The translations under genes and the position numbers were made by a program. DNA of 64,000 bases, taken from assembly GCA_947044365.1 (NCBI GenBank), contig OX345636.1, positions 60,205,537-60,269,536 on the forward strand, written 5' to 3'. The DNA is from Petrosia ficiformis. Its lineage: Eukaryota > Porifera > Demospongiae > Haplosclerida > Petrosiidae. The notes below the pieces were generated by a model. The model made no database searches and had not been told where the DNA came from. It saw only the letters and a list, made by a program, of their open reading frames with translations. This document shows, one piece after another, positions 1-12,024 of the stretch; the first letter of the stretch is position 1, and the number at the start of each line of letters is the position of its first letter.

Positions 1-480
1 GTTAGCACCATCAAGATAGGAGACAAAATGACGGATGTAATACATTAAATATCCTCTATCCATTTTAGTATATTGTACATGTCAGTACAATGTCTCCATA
101 AGTTACATGTACTGTACAACCTCTTAGAAGCAGTGCACATGGTAAATTTGAAAATATTTTCAGTCACTATTGATTTCATAGGCATAGCCAGACCTTTAAG
201 ATTGGGTGGGCCTGGTAAAGCATACATTGTAGATCGGCACGCAAAGCATGCCAAAACATTTTAGCGTTAATAAATTCATGATAAGCGTGGTCTACCATTC
301 GTGGCCAGGCAGACAAGTTGAGTTGGAGCTAGTTCAATTGACCCTAGCTGAATCTGCCATTGCATGCTGGTTCCATCATCTTTAATACAAATGTACATCA
401 CTATATACTTGAGAGCATTCAAACTCTCTGATGATCTCCGAGTATACGTATACGAGTAATTTTCACCTACACATGTATGA
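1..480. repeat. Duplicated intronic block, copy 1 of 3
   Basis: Near-identical to 19365-19740 and to 35560-36310, the last interrupted by a hAT-like insert. It carries phrases such as ggcatagccagacctttaag and gtggccaggcagacaagttg. No splice sites with coding potential were found. Confidence 0.7.
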
Positions 481-835
481 ATAATTAATGAGAAAAGTCC
501 CAACTCAACACGAACGGACTTTAGTCGCCGTTTTTTTCAACTGCGCATGCGTATACCATATCGATATAAACAAATGTTATATCATATCGTATCGTGGCTT
601 ATTACATGTATATCGTGATATGTCGATATATCGTGGGAGCACTATCACAAATATACATGTACATGCCCCAAATAATTATTATGGCCCGTAGGGCCATCCC
701 TATAATTGCTTTCCACGGGGTTTAATGTATATATATATATATAATATTATAATTTATATATATTCTTGTGTCACTTGCGCGACTATGCCATCAGCAATGC
801 TTAATACATAGTCATCACAAAGCAAATATAGGGAT
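481..835. other. Intron stretch with TATCGATA palindromes and a short AT tract
   Basis: Contains tgcgcatgcgta at 542-553, one mismatch from an NRF1-type palindrome, then TATCGATA/ATCGTGATAT palindromic sequence (about 555-640), a ggcccgtagggcc palindrome near 682 and an AT tract at 727-770. The ggcccgta motif also begins related repeats at about 6459, 21700 and 24424. No gene seen. Confidence 0.4.
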
Positions 836-2000
836 GTTTTTTTCTCTATATACACTTGTTATTAATATAAAATTATATTATATCATAGACAATTGATTAA
901 TAATAACTTACTACTTGACTTTAATGATATCTGTCAGCCATCTTGAAGATTGTGTAGACACTTGATAATAATAAATACATGTATGTGCTGATAATAATAA
1001 ATACATGTATGTGCTTATAATGTATATATTGGCAGTTATCATTGCAATATAATATTATAGGTATGTACATGTACATGTATCTATGAATAATGTAATATTG
1101 TAATTCTTGTAGACTTATTGTGTCTGTTAGTCCTGATTTTATAATGCAGTCTGTTACTATTCTTAAAAGTAGAGCTGGGAATCTCCTGAGATTCTGAAAT
1201 CGATTATCAAATTGATTGATAATCAATTAAAATCAGTGGAAGTAATTAGACCAATTAAGTACATTAATACAGGAAAATCCCCCATTTGATGATAAGAGTT
1301 CCTATCACCTACAAATTGTACATTACTTGATATCACAATAATTAGCATAATTGATATCACAATAATTAGCATAATTGATATCACAGACTTATAATCGATA
1401 ATCAGAAGAATTTTCAATATCAATTGATTAATTGATTAATCATCCCAGTCCTACTTAAAAGTCTATTTATAGTAACATCATTTGTTTTATATAAATTATA
1501 AGTATTGGTATTTTGTAATCTTACTGAACTGTCCTTTCAACAATAAACTGTTAACACTACAATTTAATGGGTTCTTTCTTCATGTAACCATTGTGTGATT
1601 ATGTCATCATTATAATTATCATAACATTATTCTATACAGTATCATTGTTAGTATTGGGTGTGGTTTTATATTTTATAGAATCAAATGTGTTTCTATTTAT
1701 AATAATGAATGATTACATGAACAAACTGTCAGTTAATATCTCATTTGTAATGTATAATGTATCGATTGCCATCTTTTCAAGCCATCCTCTGAATTAATTC
1801 ACATATTTTATAATCAATACATTTTCAGTGGTCCTAATGGTGTGGATGTTCCATTGTATATTGTGTTATATTTGGTGTTTATTATGTTAATAATTATGTT
1901 AGTTGAATTAGGAACTGATAGGCACATTGATTTAAAAAATGGCACTCTAGCTTTGTAATGATATTCATAACTTTTATTAATTTTTAAAAACATATTTCAG
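836..2000. repeat. Duplicated intronic block (with 25030-25740; parts at 20350-20720 and 22340-22480)
   Basis: Shares ttaatataaaattatat, gatatctgtc.gccatctt and the MITE at 1170. The right part (1590-1980) also matches 20350-20720. It includes a phrase starting tggtcctaatggtgtg that superficially resembles an ankyrin exon (see rejected items). Confidence 0.65.
1170..1453. mobile_element. hAT-like MITE with 8-bp TSD CTTAAAAG, copy 1
   Basis: Ends TAGAGCTGGGA and, inverted, TAGGACTGGGA, rich in ATTGAT palindromes. The direct repeat CTTAAAAG flanks it at 1162-1169 and 1454-1461. 284 bp, no ORF. The same insertion is at 25329-25607 in a duplicated block. Confidence 0.75.
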
Positions 2001-3330
2001 TTACATTACAGCATAGTTTCCCCAGTATATATAGTATAGCATATCGCTGCCAAAAATATTGTGATACGATATATTTGAAATAACTACATGTAGTTGAATG
2101 CAGGGTATTGAAAGTAAGTGTTAGCACTGAGCAGTTATATAATTCCATGGTGATGGTGGTAGGTTGCATTATTGAGATTTAAAAGGCTGTTTCACAGTGG
2201 CATATATACATGTACATGTATATCCAATAAGGTTGAGTACTGGCAGTCTCTTATGCTATTGTCTTCACAATTGAATGCTATACAGGTGTTTTCTACTCAG
2301 TCGCTAACAAATGCAGCCCAGAAGAATTTGAGATGCTCAGCGCTATCTCTCACTGTATGCATATAATATTATAATTATGTAGCTCTGACCTCAAGTAGTC
2401 TTGTTGTAGGTCTTCTTCTCATGATGTCATATCTCTTCATTGAGATTCACACGTATGTATTTTTACAGGTGTATTTTTATTATGATCGATAATATAAAAA
2501 GCATACCGTACATGTAAATACACAATGTAAAGAGAATATAAATTATTATCGTCAATAATATAAAATGCATTTACAGACAAACACACTTGACTTATTAGGT
2601 TAAGGTCACTAATGCTCACAATAATAGTAGTATTTATAATATAATTATTTATATTTCATTAATCATGTGTGAATAGAATACTTTGAAATGGCTATATTTA
2701 GTTTCAGCTATTAAACAATTCTGTTTGTTTAATTCACTATGTACATGTGTATATGAATAAAATAATAGAGTCAAATTATACTTTCACATGTGACCTATAC
2801 TTTCAAATGAAATAAGTAATGAATCTGTATAGGTGAGCATATCCTATTGTCACTATAAAACTATCATGTTATCATAGAATCCTTGACTTGTTACTACAAA
2901 TGCAATCAAAATGTGGAAGGCTACATCACTTGAATGATAAAATCTTAGGATTTCATAGCTTAATTAATAGTTTTTACAAAGCAGCTGACTATTAAAATAA
3001 CATGTTCATGTAGTTTGGTGGTTACAGTATTACTTGCTTATCCATGTGTACTGTAATAAACTATTACTGTAGAGTGTAGAATCATTCTTGGTATATGTAC
3101 ATCTAATATGTACTATAGTAAGAATATGACCTATAGTATTAACATGTACCTATTATACATGTATGTAGATACAACAAAGATTTGTACTGATGGGATTTCA
3201 TTATAATTATAAGTCAAACTTATAAATTGTAATGGAATAATTTCATTACTTATTTCATTACTTATTTCATTACTCCCATTACAATATATAAGTTTGATTC
3301 ATGACTGTGTGTATTCAAAAATGTCACATC
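2001..3330. other. AT-rich intron without a recognisable gene
   Basis: No exon-like ORF, RNA gene or transposon end was found. Positions 2735-2845 match 27465-27575 in reverse complement. A 12-bp tandem (atttcattactt, three copies) lies at about 3237-3275. Confidence 0.5.
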
Positions 3331-4040
3331 TAAATCCTGCAATAAAACAAACTGTAACAAAGGCTATATAGCATCCCAGATACACATGTATATACCATCC
3401 TTCTACAGCCTTCTAATCTAATCAAACTTGTTTGGTCATGTGACTAACTTGTTGAAATTTTTGACAGAAATTATGTAATAATAGAAAAGAAATTAATAAT
3501 AGATTATATAATTATTACATGCATGCATACATGTATATAATTTATATAAATGAATATCAGCGCATTGTCCCCCCTTGCCATCTTCTGGCCAACATTCCTA
3601 CTACAGTGACGTTTATTATCTCGATCTTGTAATGTCCAATCTGATTGCTCAGTTTATTAATTGATCATATGACTTGGTATATTCCAAAAGGGCATATCAA
3701 AATTAATTAACAAACTATAGCGAGGGCTATGAAGCGTCCTGGATGCCAACTTTCTACCATCACCTGGAGACTGTGATTCACCACGGTAATAACAAAGATT
3801 CAAATACATGTCAATCAGGTGACAGTCACCTGATTATGATATCAATGCATCAGGAATGTTCACCCAAGTTACCAGACTGTGTTTAGCCGTGGCGCATGTC
3901 AGTCTGTAGACGAGACTAGCCACCATTGGAGACTGTGCTTCACCACAGATGTGACATACGTAGATTAGAATATTTGTAATACACATAGGTGGAGTGAATC
4001 TGGTGACTGATTATGACATCACTGATGATGCGCACAGCTG
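3330..4040. repeat. Duplicated intronic block (with 36740-37480; part at 32580-32720)
   Basis: Shares ggctatatagcatcccaga and tcaccgc/accacag phrases such as gagacgagactagcca. In the copy at 36.7 kb it runs directly into the 8.2-kb-type block, whereas here about 4 kb of other sequence (4.04-8.18 kb) intervenes. Confidence 0.65.
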
Positions 4041-4361
4041 TTAACTTGCGTCTAATCAGCACTGTACATGCACTTACATGTACTTCTTGTACATACTTGT
4101 ATTAGATGTTCATACTGTAGTACATGTACATATACACACTATGATATTGTTATATTATTTATATAGATTCCCGATATAAATTTGGGGTGGGACTGGAGCC
4201 TCCCTTTTTTCTTCTCCTGTACTTGTGCTATACATACATTATAAGATACATGTATATGTACATGTTCATACTGTATGTATATTAGTAGTTACATGTATAC
4301 TTGTTATAATGCTTGTTGATTATAATACATGTACATGTACCATGTACATGTATAATACATG

Positions 4362-4520
4362 ATAATACTGAGATGAGAGAAAGAAAGAAAGAAAAAAAGA
4401 AAGAAAGAAAGACACCTGAGGCAAATGAAAAATGAAAAAATGAGTTGCCTCAGGTGGGATTCGAACCCACGACACTCTGCACTCCGGACAGATGCTCTTA
4501 CCAACAGAGCTACCAAGGCA
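4362..4520 (-). mobile_element. SINE-like retroposon: tRNA head, stem-loop, (CTTT)n tail
   Basis: On the minus strand the tRNA-like head is followed by ACTCATTTTTTC, then GCCTCAGGTG, which can pair with the 3' end of the tRNA (CACCTGAGGC), and then a CTTT-rich tail (complement of 4377-4411). Candidate target duplications TACATG flank it (4356-4361 and 4521-4526), though this hexamer is locally common. Paralogous intron at about 14250-14300 and 27000-27040 lacks the insert, giving two empty sites. About 159 bp. Confidence 0.6.
4446..4519 (-). tRNA. tRNA-like gene with intact A and B boxes (head of a SINE-like insert)
   Basis: The minus strand folds as a class I cloverleaf: acceptor GCCTTGG/CTGAGGC (two G-U pairs), D stem GCTC/GAGC, anticodon stem TCTGT/GCAGA, T arm GTGGG-TTCGAAT-CCCAC, 5-nt variable loop, discriminator A. 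B box GGTTCGAATCC is perfect and the A box has one mismatch. The anticodon loop CCGGAGT has C at position 33 instead of U. Read literally the anticodon is GGA (Ser), but eukaryotic tRNA-Ser has a long variable arm, so this is unlikely to be a working tRNA. A retroposed tRNA-derived sequence is preferred. Confidence 0.55.
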
Positions 4521-4769
4521 TACATGTACATGTAGTACATTTACATACATACAGTGTATACTGTAATACATGTATATAGTACATATGCTATTGTACATTT
4601 TGTAACTAGAATACATGTACATGTACATACATGTACAATAATTCATGTTAATACTATAAATCATTTTCTTACTATACTACATTCATGTACATGTATTAGA
4701 TGTACATGGGATAGTACATGTACATGTACATGTACACAATATACTATGTGAGCACAAACAATATACATA

Positions 4770-7115
4770 TGTAGCTTAATATTTGTGTTCAGTAGTAGCT
4801 TTTATGAGTCAAAAACATGAGAATGATTTAGCCCCTTTTTTGGGTAAATGTATATAGACAAAGTAATGGGAATATTGAAAGGCTGTCCTCTTCCTTTTGA
4901 GGATTTCAACGAAGGGGAAAGTACATATATGTACTATTTTGGGTTTTCTGGGATCCAGTATACCCACACATGTATTCAAGATTGTATTTGAGACGGTAGC
5001 TATAGTGTTTCTCTTCCTGAATGAATGTACATTGTGATAGTAATATTACCTCATGATAAGACACAAACAGACTGAATGTTATACATTAAACATCTCTCCT
5101 GATACTATACATAGACTATTCATAAATAAATCAGTGTACAGTGTTCTCAACAGGATTTTAGTATTTGTAGTACATGTAGAAAAATGATTAATTTATTATA
5201 AGATTTAATAGGTGTGGCTAAGTTTCTTGAATCATGCCACAAGTTAGTAGGAAAATGATGAGTAATGGTGGTGTAGGCTTAATTCCAGAGCTGAAATGAT
5301 GGACCAGCACCACAACCTAAAAGCCTAGTGAGAACGTACCCTGCTAGTATATTGTCTAATATATGTACATGTATACGTTACAAGTGAGGACACACAATTA
5401 AGGAGAACAATTTTCAGTCCCAATTGGCCTCTTGACAATCTTTGTAGTTAAAAAACATCATCCTTTTTATATAAACTATAAGTACTGTGTACCTTACTTA
5501 TCTGTCCATTCAACAATAAACTGTTAACACTACAATTTAATGGGTTCTATCTTCATGTAACCATTGTGTGATTATGTCATCATTATCATTATCATATACA
5601 GTACTTGTTGTGTGTAATATTTCTATCTATGGATTTCCTCCTTGTCTTGGAAAGGTAATCGAGTGTTTCAACTGTTAATTGTAGAACTCCAGCATTTCCC
5701 ATAATGGCACTGTGGTCAGTGTTAATATCGTAGATGTATAGCTGAGGTTATACCACATGCTGTATGTAAACTACACTTGACAGGTGTTGTATAACTAGTA
5801 GTTGTGTGAAGACAAGCTAACTAATGTTGGGTTGTTGTAACTTGTTGCAAAGCAAAAAGTGGTTATTTGGACAAGTGGACAAGTGTTAATTTCTAGTCCT
5901 AAGTGAAATATCAATTTAGATATAATTGTTTCTAAATTAATATAATTACTACATGTCATGTGATATTGCAATTTGAAAACAATGGGATCCAAATTTACCT
6001 TGAAATGTCACGTGGAAATCACATACATGTAATAGTATTACATAAGGAATCATTTTTGATAATAGTATTACATAAGGAATCACCCAATCCACAACCCACT
6101 TACATGTAGTTTATCTTAAACTACATGTATTATATAGTGAGTGTACTGTATAGCTGTTTTTATTCATGGTAAGAGAAAAACTGTTCCATTACCGACGTAC
6201 ATGTATTTCACACACGCAATTGTAGTCAATTGAAGAACACATAAATACATTTCCGCGAACTGTTATTTACACATTCTTCAATCTACTGCGAAATTAAATG
6301 AAAATAAACTCCCCTGGAAAAACACCCACTATATGGTACAAGTGTATATAAAATCATTTCCCTATGCACCTAATTGCTAATTACATGTACTGTATGTGCC
6401 TTACTAGTCATGAGGACAGAGGAAAAGATATAAACATAAAAAGTGTATAAAACATTTTATGGCCCGTAAGGCCATCCCTATGATTGCTTTCCCACGGGTT
6501 CAATGTATGTTTATATATGTACAGTATATATACATGTTTGTGGCCACTTATGCAATTATGTGTTGTATACGTAGTTAAGGAAGTTACGTCTTTCCGGGTA
6601 CTCGGTCAATTAATAGGCGTTGCCCGTAAAAGAACATGCTCTCGAGCTCTACAGACCAGCAGAAAGAAAGCTACGGGTATGTAGCTTACTTAGGAACTGG
6701 AACTAATAGCTAGCTATTCTTTCTAAAATATATTCCTGAAGTTCTACAAGGTCCTTTAGAAGGTAAACAGAGTAGATGATCAAAATACTAATTATAAATA
6801 GGCTGATGTGTTTCAACCACAATAAAGATTACTGAATGATGGACACTACAAAGCAGTCATAGGGATACTTTTTGTCTATATATCTTGTTACACAAGTCAT
6901 TTCAGTGGGTGTGGTCAATTATTTTATGTTCTTAACTAAGTTGTTATGTATTCTAGTAAAGAAGTAAAGAGAATTTAGTTGAATCAGCTGTACTTTCACA
7001 TCATAGGCTATTGTTGTTAATTCAGTTTCATCAGTCAAAGATTTGTGGACAAGCAGTGCATGATTTCATTCCGGGGCCCTACTTTTCACTCTAATTCATT
7101 ATCTTATCAATACAA
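4770..7115. repeat. Duplicated intronic block (with 20000-22345; left part at 28195-28670)
   Basis: Co-linear over about 2 kb from the phrase ggaccagcaccac to the ggggccctacttttca near 7075. It includes a repeat headed ggcccgtaaggccatccc (6459 and 21700). Small indels and ACATGT hexamer gains distinguish copies. No exon found. Confidence 0.7.
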
Positions 7116-7198
7116 TGAAACTTTCATAATGTAAATGCCATCAGGAAAATTTTGAAAGTACTTATATGATGGTCCAGACAATTAGGTACCTTATAAGG

Positions 7199-7519
7199 GC
7201 AGTGTACAATATTTGATGTGAATTTTGGCTGGCCATGATAGCCAACCAAAGTGATATTTGATTGGCCATTTTTTACATTGCTTGGACATGTGACTACTTG
7301 TACAATATGCATACGTGTATATATATGTTACAAATTATTAGTGATATTGTCATTAAACATAATTTCTAATTTTTACAATATGATACTAATCAACCCAACA
7401 TTTTTCTCATTTTATAAAAATTGACTGGTTACAATGACCAACCACATGCACATTTGAATGGTCATTCTAATTATTTGCTCGGAAAATGGCCGATGGCCGA
7501 CTGTAATATTGTACACTGC
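7199..7519. mobile_element. Non-autonomous DNA element with 15-bp perfect inverted ends
   Basis: Ends gcagtgtacaatatt (7199-7213) and its exact complement (7505-7519). An AAGGGCA-type direct repeat lies next to each end, but the duplication boundary is ambiguous. About 320 bp, no ORF. Internal ggccatgatagcc and ggccgatggcc palindromes. Confidence 0.55.
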
Positions 7520-7539
7520 AAGGGCATTATTAAGTGTAG

Positions 7540-8180
7540 CTTCTGATTTTATAATAGTGATGTGGTAGTTCATTACATTTGTTTATCACATCAGTTCAGT
7601 TTGACTAACTCCGTCTGTATCTATTCTGAAGGAGGAGAGCACATGCAACTCAAATTGACCTTAATATAAAATAGTTATGAATTAATTGAAATAATTGAAT
7701 ATAGTAACACAAAGTGTGACTTGTATAATATACTATTTGTGATGTAATTTTCGAAAGACACATTTTCCCCAAAAATAATTCAATCCAATGTTTATCTTTA
7801 ATTACTTGCTTTTATGCTATTTAATACAATAACATTTCTTATCAGGTAGAGCTATTATTAATCTTCTTAAATATTGAATTTCATTAATTTCCAGTACAAA
7901 TGGTGGACTTATGAGCTAATTATTAATTTGATCAATATTATTTTGCAGGAAGTGTCCTTTTCCGAACATTAGATCACATGTTGTATGATAGTTATATTTC
8001 ATGTACATATATATTTTGTGGAACACACTTTTTCTACATAACATATACATGTAACTGCTCCGCACATGTACATGTATATACATGCTTTAATAATTCCTAA
8101 GAAGTTTTGTGATAATAACAATTAAACAATGATTACGATACCCTTCCGCCTACTCTTCGCAGCGAGGGTAACAACAGTAC
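7540..8180. other. AT-rich intron, partial copy of the block upstream of the ANK exons
   Basis: 7740-8140 is a diverged copy of 10680-10975 and 29935-30240 (gagctattattaatcttctt, catgtacatatatat). It ends in a cccttccgcctact...cgagggta element end shared with 13500-13540. No gene seen. Confidence 0.5.
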
Positions 8181-10162
8181 ATAACCAGACTGTTTTTTGC
8201 CGTAGTGCTTGGAAGTCTGGAGACGAGACTAGCCACTATTGGAGACTGTGCCTCACCACAGATAACATATACACATGTAGATTGGAATATTTGTAATACA
8301 CGTAGGTTGAGTGAATCAGGTGACAATCACCTGATTATGATTATCACTGATGATCATCAGGAATGTTAGACAAATTTGGCAGACTGTTTTTCTCCATGGG
8401 GCATGGTAGTATGGGGATAAGACTTTCTGTAAAAAATAGTCTCATATTAGAAGAACGCTGTGACATTGTTGGGTGAGCCTACATGATGGTGACAATACAA
8501 CATGTGGTATTACTTACACAGCTACATGTAAATAGAACATGTGGTATTACTTACAGCACATACATGTACAACATGTACATTTAGAGCGATTTCAGTAGCA
8601 ACTTTCTAGTGTTGGACTCACTCAGGCTCATCCCAATTATTTGTACTTGTAACCCCATCATGACAACAGTTACAAGTATTATCACATGTTTTATGAACAT
8701 GTATTAATGTGTATTAGTGATCATATGATTATAAATATACATTTATATGTTTAAGTAAATTATATTACATGTACATACATGTTAATACTATAGTGCATAC
8801 ATGTATTATATATTCAGTACATGTACATACTATGATAATGTTATAATATATTAATTGTTTTATACTTATATATTCTGCTTTTTATGTTCCGGTTCAAATT
8901 ACATGTAATATAAGTAATCAGTAACAATTAATAATTGCTTAAGGTAAGAATATTGAAAGAATACTTCAGTTTCATTAAAGATCTGTGTACCTAGACTACA
9001 GTTGCACGCACTTTGTAAATTTGGGGTGGGACTGTAGCCTCCCTGTTTTCTTCTCTTGTCCATAGGAATACATTTTTTCTCTGTATATGACTATATTGAT
9101 TTCCTTTATTATTACTATGAAAATCAAAACATTGTGAAACAGTTTATAAAAGTATCAAACATAATGTCAATTTAAATGTATTGATGGCCATTTTTTGCAA
9201 GCCATCCTACATACATGTACAGTACATGTAGATGGTAGTACCATTATTACTGTAGTATGTACATTTACATGTACTACATGTACATGTATTATAGTATTAT
9301 AATAACAAGTACAAGTACTAATATGTATGTATGTATATTATACATACAGTATGAACATGTACAGTAGTCCTTAATATTAAGTTCACATAGCATTGTTGTA
9401 GTACACAAGTAGTACTCTACACTCCATAAAACACTGAAAGAGCATATTATTATGCATACTACACTTAATAAAATAATGAACAGCAGTGACATTTGAGCTC
9501 CACCTTCTACTACTAACTAACTAACCTTTCTTTACCTCTACATATATAACTCTCCCATTTTATATAACTAGAGTCTGTAACTTACATGTACATGTACTTT
9601 GGTGCAAAGAAGAGTTGTTAAGGAAAGCTATACATGTATAAATGTTAAATGTACATGTATGATGCACTATCAGCAGGAAGATAGCAAGGCTGGTACTTAA
9701 AAGTTTAGTAGTCTAAAGGGCAACACCCACACCTTTGCTTATACCTGTGTAACTTCACATTTTACACAACACAGACTTCTAACTTCCTTAATTAGACAGG
9801 GGAGCTTCTAACAAAGTCATAGATACCAAGTACATGTACATGTACATGCTTCGTTAGTCAGAGGAAAGCAACAAAGCGAGTGTTTGAAATAGCAGTGGTC
9901 AGTGCCAACAGCCATGAGGCTAATGTGCTATGCGTTGTACATATATGTACATATTAAAATTAAAATGTTGCTGTAATTAACATGGTGGAACATACTTAGT
10001 ACATACGTACTACAATAACACAGTGTGAACTATTTATTGAGGGCTACCATATACAAAAATGTGTACACATATATGTGTCTAGTAATTACATGTAGTCTGA
10101 TGGCATTGCCTCTTCACTGGTAGGAGGAAGGGTCTGGGACATGCATGTACATGTACATTAGC

Positions 10163-10300
10163 GGACACCTCCCAATAGCGGACACCTCTCTAAGATGGAC
10201 ACTTTCTTGCAGTCCCAAACACACTTCCATAGATGCCCATAGATTGGAACCCTCTGAAATACGGACACCTCGCTATTTCGTATACCGGACACATATCACG
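10163..10300. repeat. Transposon-end-like tandem GCGGACACCTC motifs
   Basis: Repeated (a/t)agcggacacctc followed by related ggacact and cggacac phrases; copy at about 39415-39550. Such GGACAC runs are typical of DNA transposon termini. No opposite end was identified, so this is a fragment. Confidence 0.4.
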
Positions 10301-10387
10301 CCCGCATTGATATTATAAGATACAAAAACCACTCTATATTGCCATTTAATTTCATTAATAAGCATGAGCAAAATGCAACAGTTCATG

Positions 10388-10551
10388 CAGGGGTGTGGAA
10401 ATAGTGAGCCAATTGCCGGACATTCTGGCTTGTTTTCACTACTCTTGTCCTGCTCCCCATGTACTTTGTATACAGTTCAGTTTTAATTTACCGGACATTC
10501 ACTAGATTTATCGGACAATGTCCTGCATGACTGGGTGTTTCCACACCCCTG
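10388..10551. mobile_element. 164-bp hAT-like MITE, TIR CAGGGGTGTGGAAA, 8-bp TSD
   Basis: 14-bp inverted ends CAGGGGTGTGGAAA. Flanks AGTTCATG (10380-10387) and AGTTCATT (10552-10559). Paralogous sequence at about 28908-28930 reads straight through (caacagttcatgagttgg), an empty site. The second filled copy is 39643-39806. Confidence 0.82.
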
Positions 10552-10977
10552 AGTTCATTAGTTGGTTTTGGTTTTAGAGCAACAGGAACTCACAAAACTA
10601 GTACAACTAGTACAACTAGTACAACTATACTCCAAAAATACTTTAGATGAAACACTTCCTTCAATTGCTCATTTAATAACATTTGGTATCAGGAAGAGCT
10701 ATTATTAATCTTCTTAGATACTGAATTTCAGTACAAAATAGTGGACTTACGTACGAACTATTAACATTAATTTGATCAAAATTGTTTTACAGGAAAGTGT
10801 CCCTTTCCAAAAATTAGGTCACATATTGCATGGTAGTTATATTTCATGTACATATATATACATGCTTTTTCTACATAAGCTATAACTATTCCTCTACATG
10901 TAATCACATATACACATAGTCACACACATGCTTTTATTGCTTTAACAATTCCTAAGAAATTTTGTGATAATATTTAG

Positions 10978-11346
10978 ATATGGGTTCACTTACAATTACA
11001 ATTGTAATTGAGGTCAATTACAATTACAATTATGTAGTTGTAATTGTACTGTAATTGAAACATTTGTATTGATGCTATTCTTAATCATAAGGATTTTACT
11101 TTCATTCATTCATTCTATACCAAATTATTAAAATGTAATGGTTATTATACATGTGTACACTTTCATTTTAGAATTTATGCTACCGGCTTAGAGGTATTTC
11201 TGTAATTATATTGTAATTGCATGCGACTGTACATGTAATTGTAGGTGAATGTCACATAATTGTAATTTTAATTAACCAGTGGTAGCTACACTAACAATAA
11301 TTGAAGCTGTAATTGTAATTGGCCTTTTGTAATTGAACCCAGACCT
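10978..11346. mobile_element. AATTACAATT-palindrome MITE (copies at about 30255-30625 and 40240-40600)
   Basis: Left end tgggttcacttacaattaca and right end ttgtaattgaaccca are inverted. The interior is built of AATTACAATT and AATTGTAATT runs. Present in all three ANK-exon blocks at the same place, so it predates their duplication. Confidence 0.65.
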
Positions 11347-11925
11347 GGTACACATACATGTATTTGTACATAACCACTATTAATTAATTTATATTCACAT
11401 GTCACCTGAAATAATTGGAACAGAGTGTTTGTATAAATGTAGCATTGTTAAGTAAATTCTTAGCTTGATACACCTACTATTATTACACTATATATAAGAG
11501 AACAACTACATTTTGTATTTAGTAATAACAACTATTGATCTTCCAGATAATAAATTCTATCATGTTTTATAATTAATAATGAAGATTTTAATAATAATCA
11601 TTTGTTTTATGTAGATATTCTCTTTTGTATACATTATACACATGTATCATGTACTTTTATATCTTCATTGTATCTAATTCAGGTTATAAAGAGTATCACC
11701 ATACCATTGTGTATACTTACATAATCTTGTTTGAATTCTCATTAGTTTATATCTTATAATTCAGTTACATTCCTCCCTACTTAATCAACATGATGTTAAA
11801 TGTAGTATCCTATCAAGACACTAAATTGTTTAATATAATTATGATTAGTAATTGAGTCATGCATTTCTAATATGAATTGATTGTACAAATTCTAAAGAAT
11901 TACTTTTATTATTTCTTTTACATAG

Positions 11926-12024
11926 GATGGATGGACACCATTTCATTCGGCTGCTATTAACAACAGTGTAGATGCACTATCTGCACTAATACGTCATGGA
12001 TCAAATCTAGATACACGGAATAAT
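11926..12024 (+). CDS. Ankyrin-repeat exon 1 (33 residues, phase 0-0)
   Basis: Acceptor cttttacatag ends at 11925 and donor gttagt begins at 12025. The exon encodes exactly one 33-residue ankyrin repeat starting DGWTPFHSAA, with the TPxH motif, a second helix DALSALIRHGS and a final loop NLDTRNN. One repeat per exon with symmetric phase 0 allows exons to be added or lost without a frameshift. The 16-residue stretch INNSVDALSALIRHGS is identical in the exon at 41192, while the first ten residues differ. Flanking intron is near-identical to that around the exons at 31209 (both sides) and 41192 (upstream). The ORF is short, so the call rests on the motif, precise splice sites and matching phase. 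Confidence 0.88.

Larger units (their letters stand above)
4080..4760. repeat. ACATGT/GTACAT hexamer-rich array, copy 1 of 3
   Basis: Clusters of the self-complementary hexamer ACATGT arranged co-linearly with 14036-14460 and 26875-27240. It is interrupted here by the SINE-like insert. Read-through frames in it (Met-Tyr, His-Val rich) are repeat artefacts. Confidence 0.7.
8180..11925. repeat. ANK-exon block, upstream intron, copy A
   Basis: Co-linear with 37330-41191 over about 3.8 kb and, from 10680, with 29935-31208. The last 465 nt before the exon differ from the 41-kb copy by about five substitutions plus a 4-nt indel, and from the 31-kb copy by about eight. It carries nested MITEs at 10388 and 10978. 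Recent duplication or gene conversion is implied. Confidence 0.85.

Noticed and set aside
1826..1960. Possible extra ankyrin exon (frame GPNGVDVPLYIVLYL then MLVELGTDRHIDLKNG) after ttttcag
   Set aside because: The TPLH and helix positions are not kept, the segment is hydrophobic from AT-richness, copies at 20600 and 22340 break it with indels, and no donor follows in phase.
4446..4519. Functional serine tRNA (anticodon GGA)
   Set aside because: C at position 33, no long variable arm, and the sequence sits in an insertion absent from two paralogous sites.
4304..4664. Two overlapping minus frames of 78 and 114 codons
   Set aside because: They cross the tRNA-like head, its CTTT tail and ACATGT arrays; no conserved protein features.
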